Shown here: positions 59,619-64,000 of the stretch, piece after piece
Position numbering within the stretch: position 1 is the first letter of the stretch
Layout of the letters: each line of letters opens with the position of its first letter
DNA from: CAYGZQ01 sp964354375 [NCBI: uncultured Planctomycetota bacterium]
Lineage (GTDB): Bacteria > JAJVIF01 > JAPKYR01
Reading direction: 5' to 3'
Length of the DNA stretch: 64,000 bases
Assembly: GCA_964354375.1 (NCBI GenBank)
Contig: CAYGZQ010000001.1
Coordinates: 44,745 to 108,744 of the forward strand
The notes under the pieces: model-generated
Told to the model about the DNA's origin: nothing
Seen by the model: only the letters and a program-made list of their open reading frames with translations
Databases searched by the model: none
Position numbers and translations under genes: made by a program

Positions 59619-60842
59619 TCAATGCGCGTACGGTAGATTTACATGGAAATGGTTATCGTGGTCCTGGTAGTGCCAGTCCAGGACGGTTGTGAAATGCCTT
59701 TTGAGGTAGTCGTCCCGAATATGCTCCAGGACTCGACGGACCTCGGGGTCGTCGTGGTCCCTGACCATCACCACGTGCCCGTCCGCGTACTGGAACCCGG
59801 AGATGTCGATGCCGAGTCCGTATGCATGCGACGACCGCACATTCGTGCCGCGAATGTTCCGGTCGTTGTAAATCCCTATGTGCTCGATCCCGACGATCCC
59901 TTCACCGGAGAGGTCCGCGCAGAGTCCCGCGAGCGCGTTCACCAGCTCCCTGTTAATCATCGGTCCGTCGTGAGGAATCAGGAATTTCTTCTCGGGATCA
60001 TCCTGCCAGTAGTAGAAGGTGACTCCCACCATGCTCGTCGGGCATCTCACCATCCCACGCGATCCGATGGGCTCGATCGGGGGGAGATGCCAATCGGGGG
60101 ACGGAATCTCGGGGGTGTAATAGAGCCTGGCGATATCCTCCATGGTAATGACGATACGAGTGCTCTCGGTCTGAAGACCCGGGGCATGCGCCCGGATCAT
60201 CCAGTTGCCCCCGGGGAATCCCGGGACCGCGCTCGATACGGGAACCAGTTTGGCGAGGTTCGACTGCGCCTGCTGCTCGATCTCCTCGCGGGGATGCTGA
60301 CCCACCGGGGGAGCGGGGGGCGGCGAGTCGGATGTATAGACGAGACTGTGGACCTCGGGCTCGGTCGAGTCCACTCCCAGCTTGAACACAGCGTCCACGG
60401 GCACGCTCACGGAAGGCGTGAGGCCCACCCCGGAATGCACGATGATCGTGAACGGCCCGACATATTCCCTGTTGGCAAGGTCGATCAAGACCCAACCCTG
60501 GTGGCCCTCAAGCTCACGCCAGTCGATGCTGGAATACTGCCTGCACACTCCCGCATCGTCCAGCACCGAAACCTGGAGCCTCCTCGACGCGCTCGCCGAA
60601 AGGAGCATCTGGGAAATGTATATGGACACGCCGTCGACAGTGTAAGGATTGTACGGCGGATCGAAATGAACCGCGTAGCCCATCCAGGAACTGAGACCGT
60701 CCCCCGTCGGCTCGCCCTCCCCGTAAAAGCAGTCTTCATCGATCCTGAGCGGAAACGCATGCACCCGGGAAGGCATCCCCAACAGAAGGAGAGCCAATCC
60801 CACCGACAGTAATACCAACGAAATCCGGCGTTTATCAGACAT
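59619..60842 (-). CDS. Secreted extensin-like / M15-type peptidase domain protein
   Basis: The 407-aa protein has a signal peptide (about 1-29, ISLVLLSVGLALLLLGMP). Residues about 30-250 are beta-rich with no family I recognise. The C-terminal 150 residues match the extensin-like C-terminal domain, related to D-Ala-D-Ala carboxypeptidase folds: GIEHIGIYNDRNIRGTNVRS, SSHAYGLGIDISGFQYADG (H and D of the zinc site) and DNHFHVNL (final His). This fold cleaves peptide crosslinks of the wall in some relatives, so a periplasmic wall-active enzyme is likely. It is divergent from the Sm-like operon. Confidence 0.85.
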   Translation of the reverse strand: MSDKRRISLVLLSVGLALLLLGMPSRVHAFPLRIDEDCFYGEGEPTGDGLSSWMGYAVHFDPPYNPYTVDGVSIYISQMLLSASASRRLQVSVLDDAGVCRQYSSIDWRELEGHQGWVLIDLANREYVGPFTIIVHSGVGLTPSVSVPVDAVFKLGVDSTEPEVHSLVYTSDSPPPAPPVGQHPREEIEQQAQSNLAKLVPVSSAVPGFPGGNWMIRAHAPGLQTESTRIVITMEDIARLYYTPEIPSPDWHLPPIEPIGSRGMVRCPTSMVGVTFYYWQDDPEKKFLIPHDGPMINRELVNALAGLCADLSGEGIVGIEHIGIYNDRNIRGTNVRSSHAYGLGIDISGFQYADGHVVMVRDHDDPEVRRVLEHIRDDYLKRHFTTVLDWHYQDHDNHFHVNLPYAH

Positions 60843-61022
60843 GCGAACCTGGTGTCATTTCACCGCGGGCACCGATTACCCGATCCGTATTGAACGCGCC
60901 ATTATAACCCATAATCGACCCCCTGGGACAACTCCCGGGACGAGAAAGTCGGCGGCCACGCGGCTTGGTCGGGTTTTGCCGGCAGGGTCAATTGCCGGAT
61001 ACATCGCTTGCGAGGAGGCGCA

Positions 61023-61051
61023 TTGAAGGAGTCTTCAAGCTCTGATATACT
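61023..61051 (+). promoter_or_regulatory. Promoter of the Sm-like-lipoprotein-TPR operon
   Basis: TTGAAG (61023-61028), a 17-base spacer and TATACT (61046-61051), with TG before the -10 box. It lies 55 bases upstream of the first gene. Confidence 0.6.
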
Positions 61052-61106
61052 CGCAAACAAGTCTTTGATTTGAAAGAGACTTAACTCAACCTGTGGCGAG
61101 AGGGCT

Positions 61107-61355
61107 GTGTCTAGATCTATGCAACAAGCACAATGGACCCAGGACAACTCCTACCTTGACCGCCAGGTCTCCGTCAAGCTGATAACTGGCGAAAACCTTC
61201 CTGAGGGCGTTCGCTTCTGGGGCAAGTCCTCGGTCGGGGAGGAGATTCTCTGGTTCGGAATCCCGAGACCCGACGAGGTGCACAAAACGGATGTCGAATT
61301 TCACGTGCCGGTATCGTCTATAGCGTACATCCGTTTAGAGGGTTCCGATGTCTGA
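61107..61355 (+). CDS. Small protein with Sm/Hfq-like pattern
   Basis: An 82-aa frame opens at GTG 61107; ATG 61119 is an alternative start (78 aa). GAGAGGG lies just upstream. I see QVSVKLITGENLPEGVRFWG, which has the beta1-Gly-beta2 layout of an Sm1 motif (hydrophobic strand, G-x-x-L-x-G-like turn, strand with F), then EEILWFGI and finally VEFHVPVSSIAYIRLEG, like the Sm2 strand pair that ends in IS-x-I. Hfq has the same length and order. The charged insertion RPDEVHKTD between strands is unusual. This is pattern resemblance, not proof. It heads an operon with a lipoprotein and a TPR protein. Confidence 0.6.
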   Translation: MSRSMQQAQWTQDNSYLDRQVSVKLITGENLPEGVRFWGKSSVGEEILWFGIPRPDEVHKTDVEFHVPVSSIAYIRLEGSDV

Positions 61356-61385
61356 AAAGCCGGGACAGTTCGCGTGAGGTGCGCT

Positions 61386-61757
61386 ATGCTCCGAAGAATC
61401 CCAGTTCTGGCGATCCCCCTCACCTTCCTGGCGCTGATCGCCGGATTTGCGTACGGGTGCGGACCGAGGCCGCCCGTCGCCTACCAGCAGCTTCAGATAC
61501 AGGACACGGAGGAATCGCGCGGATACGATGTGTACTTGTACATCTCCGTCAATAGAGCCCTGCCCGCATCGGACGTAACGGCGCTCCTGGAGTGGTTCCG
61601 CGACGTGAGGTACGCCGATCAGAACAAAATAGCGATCTATGTCTGGGATAACCCCCAGGCTGCATTGGTGGGCGCCATGGGCGACATGGTCGCGTCGCTT
61701 GAAGTCGATCGGAAAGCCGGGATCGACAATCTCAAGGTCAACGTTCCCACTCGATAG
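61386..61757 (+). CDS. Hypothetical small lipoprotein
   Basis: I use ATG 61386 (123 aa), preceded by GAGGTGCG; a GTG four codons earlier is possible. The signal peptide (RRIPVLAIPLTFLALIAGFA) ends in AYGC, an acceptable lipobox. The mature part alternates strands and helices (YDVYLYISVNRALPASDVTA, NKIAIYVWDNPQAALVGAMG). No family recognised. It lies 30 bases after the Sm-like gene and 15 before the TPR gene, in one operon. Confidence 0.7.
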   Translation: MLRRIPVLAIPLTFLALIAGFAYGCGPRPPVAYQQLQIQDTEESRGYDVYLYISVNRALPASDVTALLEWFRDVRYADQNKIAIYVWDNPQAALVGAMGDMVASLEVDRKAGIDNLKVNVPTR

Positions 61758-61772
61758 CAGCTTCCCCGAACC

Positions 61773-63854
61773 ATGTCGAGTAGGTCCACGAAATACAGCG
61801 CTCATGACTGCCGCTCTCATCCGGCGGCTTTCGTATACTTTGCGCTGTCCATAATGATGCTGCTCGCACCGCTTACAGGCGTCGCCCAGACGCTCACGCT
61901 CGAACAATGGCTCGACCTCGGCTGGGACTACTACAACAAGGGCGAGATCGATGAGGCCTTCAACACTTTTCTCGAGACCGTCGCGAATTTCCCGGACTCC
62001 TCCGAGGCCCACCTTGCGCTTGGCGAAGTGTACCTTCAGAAAGGTCTCGTCGAGAGAGGCAGAAATGAGCTTCTCGCCAGCCTGACGCTGGACGATGAAT
62101 CGCCGATAGCAGCCCGAGCGCACTACGTCTATGCGGTGAGCATACGCGAGGAGGACACGTGGAACGCCCTCCTCCATCTCGAACGCGCTTTCCACCTGGG
62201 CGGCACGCCGGCGCTCCAGTTCGAGATCGCGCACCAGACTCGCTTCTGCCGACTGCTCACACAGATGCAACTCAGAAGCTCAAGCGGTCAGATCGTGCTT
62301 CACTATGCCGACTACATTATGGATCAGGAGGCCGGCGACTCGCTCGCCAAGTCCGCAGAGGGTTCGCTCTACCTCGCGGAGCGGTTCTGCTACTTCAACG
62401 TAGTGAAGCCGGTGCATTTTTTCCTGTATCCGTCCGAGCGCGCTGTCCAGGCGGAGATCTTCCTGGAGAGCGACCTCAGAGATCCGGTCCATCGCGAATT
62501 TCACATTGTCTACAATCCCACCATGGACTTTCTGCCGCTTGTCTCCGCGCAAGTTGTTGGAGACCTGCAGGAGGAGATGAACCGTCATGCCGGTGCGGAT
62601 TGGATGGCCGACGCTCTGCAGGTCGCGATTTCCGGGCTCGCGCCCTGGTCGGACACAGAGAATCCGCAGGCTAATGAACCGATGGGGATCGACTGCGACG
62701 AGGCGGTCAAGGCCCTTAACTCGTCGGGATCCCTCGTCGATCTCGTCTACCTCGTCTCCCCGGACCCATCGGAGTACGTTCCCGAGGCGGTCGCCAAAGC
62801 CGAACTGGGAAGTTTCCTCGGATGGGTTCGTCAGACGTTCGACAGAGGCAAGTTCCAGGAGATCGTCACCCAGCCGAACATCGAGCTTGTTCTGAGCGAT
62901 TCCATGGATCAGATTCAGAATCGCTGGCTGGAGGATATTGCCGCCACGCCCAGCCTGATAAGCGATCCGGCTCTTGCGCAGAAATGGGTTGAGGAGCAGC
63001 CCGTCTCGCCGCTTGCGATCGGCGCGGAACTCCCTGCGAGGGTGCTCAAGGAGGGCCTGAGGCTCTACCTGGGCGGCGAGAAGGTGACCGGGTTGTGGGA
63101 GATCCGCCGGTCGCTCGATCTCGACCCGGGGCTCGCGCTCGGTTACTACACGCTGGGCTGGATCGCCGCCGACGAGGGGAACTGGTCCGAATCGGAAACC
63201 GAGCTTGGCATGGCGACCAAGCTGTTCGAGACGCCGGAGGAAATCGCCTGGTGTCACGCGCTGCTTGCGCCGATCTATCTTCACGACGGTCGGTGGAGTC
63301 TTGCCCAGGCGAGCCTTTCCTTTGTCGTTACATACGCGGACTCGGAGACCGTTCGTGCCCGCGCCTCCGAGCTCCTCGCCCGCGTAACAAACATCATCGC
63401 TCTCGCTCCGACCCAGCCGAACCGTGACTCACTCGAGTTCGGACATATGCGCGACTTTTTCCAGGAGTGGAACAAGGCTGCGAACAGCGACGAGGGAGTG
63501 AAACCGCTAGTGAGCGACCTTGGGGACCCCACAAGGTCCGCCGTGCTGGTCGGCTTCTACTCGACAATCCGCGAGAACTACCCCTCCGTTGTGTTCAATC
63601 ACGCTGTCCAGGCGGTGGAAAGGATCGGCGCAGCGATCCAGGTGCAGGTACGTGTGCAGGCCGTATTCCCGGGATCATCCCCTGACCTCCCCATCGACCT
63701 GGAGCCGCTGACCGAGGGCGGATATCCGATGTATTTCCGCGTGATCCCCGGTGAAAACGGCTCGCTTGTCCTCGCCTGGGAAAGCGGCTGGTTCCCGCCC
63801 GCGAGAACGAGCGATCTCGCTCCCCGGAGTCTTGAGCCGACCGCCGCCGAATAG
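61773..63854 (+). CDS. Secreted TPR protein with gluzincin-like middle
   Basis: The 693-aa protein starts at ATG 61773, with a polar leader then a hydrophobic segment ending in a signal cleavage site (VAQTL, about residue 40). N-terminal TPRs (about 45-150: LDLGWDYYNKGEIDEAFNTF, HLALGEVYLQKGLVERGRNE) lead to a middle region with features of peptidase-MA-like gluzincins (GQIVLHYADYIM, VKPVHFFLYPSERAVQAEIF, ADWMADALQVAISGLAPW). The HExxH helix expected there is absent, so it is probably not an active protease. A second TPR array (about 410-560) has GYYTLGWIAADEGNWSESET. The C-terminal domain is beta-rich. Likely a periplasmic scaffold. The operon's third gene. Confidence 0.8.
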   Translation: MSSRSTKYSAHDCRSHPAAFVYFALSIMMLLAPLTGVAQTLTLEQWLDLGWDYYNKGEIDEAFNTFLETVANFPDSSEAHLALGEVYLQKGLVERGRNELLASLTLDDESPIAARAHYVYAVSIREEDTWNALLHLERAFHLGGTPALQFEIAHQTRFCRLLTQMQLRSSSGQIVLHYADYIMDQEAGDSLAKSAEGSLYLAERFCYFNVVKPVHFFLYPSERAVQAEIFLESDLRDPVHREFHIVYNPTMDFLPLVSAQVVGDLQEEMNRHAGADWMADALQVAISGLAPWSDTENPQANEPMGIDCDEAVKALNSSGSLVDLVYLVSPDPSEYVPEAVAKAELGSFLGWVRQTFDRGKFQEIVTQPNIELVLSDSMDQIQNRWLEDIAATPSLISDPALAQKWVEEQPVSPLAIGAELPARVLKEGLRLYLGGEKVTGLWEIRRSLDLDPGLALGYYTLGWIAADEGNWSESETELGMATKLFETPEEIAWCHALLAPIYLHDGRWSLAQASLSFVVTYADSETVRARASELLARVTNIIALAPTQPNRDSLEFGHMRDFFQEWNKAANSDEGVKPLVSDLGDPTRSAVLVGFYSTIRENYPSVVFNHAVQAVERIGAAIQVQVRVQAVFPGSSPDLPIDLEPLTEGGYPMYFRVIPGENGSLVLAWESGWFPPARTSDLAPRSLEPTAAE

Positions 63855-63885
63855 CGCGAATCATCCTGGACTCGTGCACATCGCG

Positions 63886-64000
63886 GATAGCAGCTACTAT
63901 TGCCGCTCGCTGCGCTCGCGGCAACAGTAGCAGCTACCGCTCATCCTGCGCTCGCGGCAACAGTAGCAGCTACCGCTCATCCTGCGCTCGCGGCAACAGT
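63886..64000. repeat. 36-bp tandem repeat with leading hairpin (continues past window)
   Basis: A leader GATAGCAGCTAC (shared with 993-1004) is followed by a stem TTGCCGC (63900-63906) / GCGGCAA (63918-63924). From 63911 a 36-base unit beginning TGCGCTCGCGGCAACAGTAG repeats exactly: 63911-63946, 63947-63982, then 18 bases to the window end. There are no spacers between units. Confidence 0.9.

Noticed and set aside
59643-60812. A 389-codon plus-strand frame opposite the extensin-like gene
   Set aside because: Antisense shadow with low-complexity His/Arg/Asp composition; the minus frame has a signal peptide and zinc-site motifs.
63911-64000. CRISPR array
   Set aside because: The 36-base units are directly contiguous with no spacers and no cas genes are seen.

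Overview
The window reads as one stretch of a GC-rich bacterial chromosome (no rRNA, tRNA, phage structural genes or CRISPR array seen). Many lipoprotein signal peptides, a beta-barrel porin with an N-terminal SLH domain, and a GspE/PilB-type ATPase point to a diderm cell. A LytR-CpsA-Psr protein, a stand-alone PASTA protein and the SLH porin give the envelope a flavour usually met in Terrabacteria-like diderms. Several proteins are poorly conserved or unrecognised, so an uncultivated lineage is likely. I cannot name the phylum from sequence alone.

Layout. 1-5.4 kb: a lipoprotein of the endonuclease/exonuclease/phosphatase fold (cut by the window start), the SLH porin, a long divergent intergenic region, and a secretion/pilus ATPase. 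5.5-13.8 kb: hemW, a tiny membrane protein, a tandem methyltransferase, a secreted M28 peptidase with PDZ domain, a lipoprotein, an unrecognised 466-aa protein and a GAF/HD-GYP protein. 14.0-16.2 kb: a PPC-domain protein coupled to a FetAB-type metal exporter whose two genes are separated by a MITE-like inverted-repeat element. 16.2-18.4 kb: a two-gene cassette (Schlafen/AlbA_2-HATPase protein plus ParA ATPase) with its own promoter; this is the best candidate for an undescribed system. 18.5-23.2 kb: PHP phosphoesterase-fmt-PASTA-rpe, translationally coupled. 23.4-29.3 kb: hybrid histidine kinase, YfhO-type membrane protein, maf.

29.5-33.5 kb: zinc-ribbon protein with a probable leaderless promoter, a candidate small RNA whose terminator loop carries an anti-Shine-Dalgarno sequence, a G-quadruplex-prone tract, rimO, a CinA/PncC-type amidase, a histidine phosphatase and a small membrane protein. 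33.6-38.0 kb: secreted proteins, including a subtilase. 38.1-43.0 kb: the housekeeping run rplU-rpmA-obg-nadD-yqeK-LCP-rsfS on the minus strand behind a good promoter. 43.0-49.1 kb: DUF2723-like membrane protein, sugar epimerase, two near-identical inverted-repeat elements, CPBP protease, orphan phnC-like ATPase, purE and a small helical protein. 49.4-58.5 kb: lipoproteins, a second YfhO protein, bifunctional rel and dtd. 58.6-64 kb: zinc-ribbon membrane protein, extensin-like/M15-type protein, and an operon of an Sm/Hfq-like small protein, a lipoprotein and a TPR protein. The window ends in a 36-bp tandem repeat.

A striking feature is the number of different intergenic inverted-repeat families: at least six, several with two or three copies in 64 kb. 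Minus-strand operons often use stop/start overlaps (ATGA or TTGA), and GTG/TTG starts are common. Functional assignments rest on motifs recognised by eye; no database search was run.
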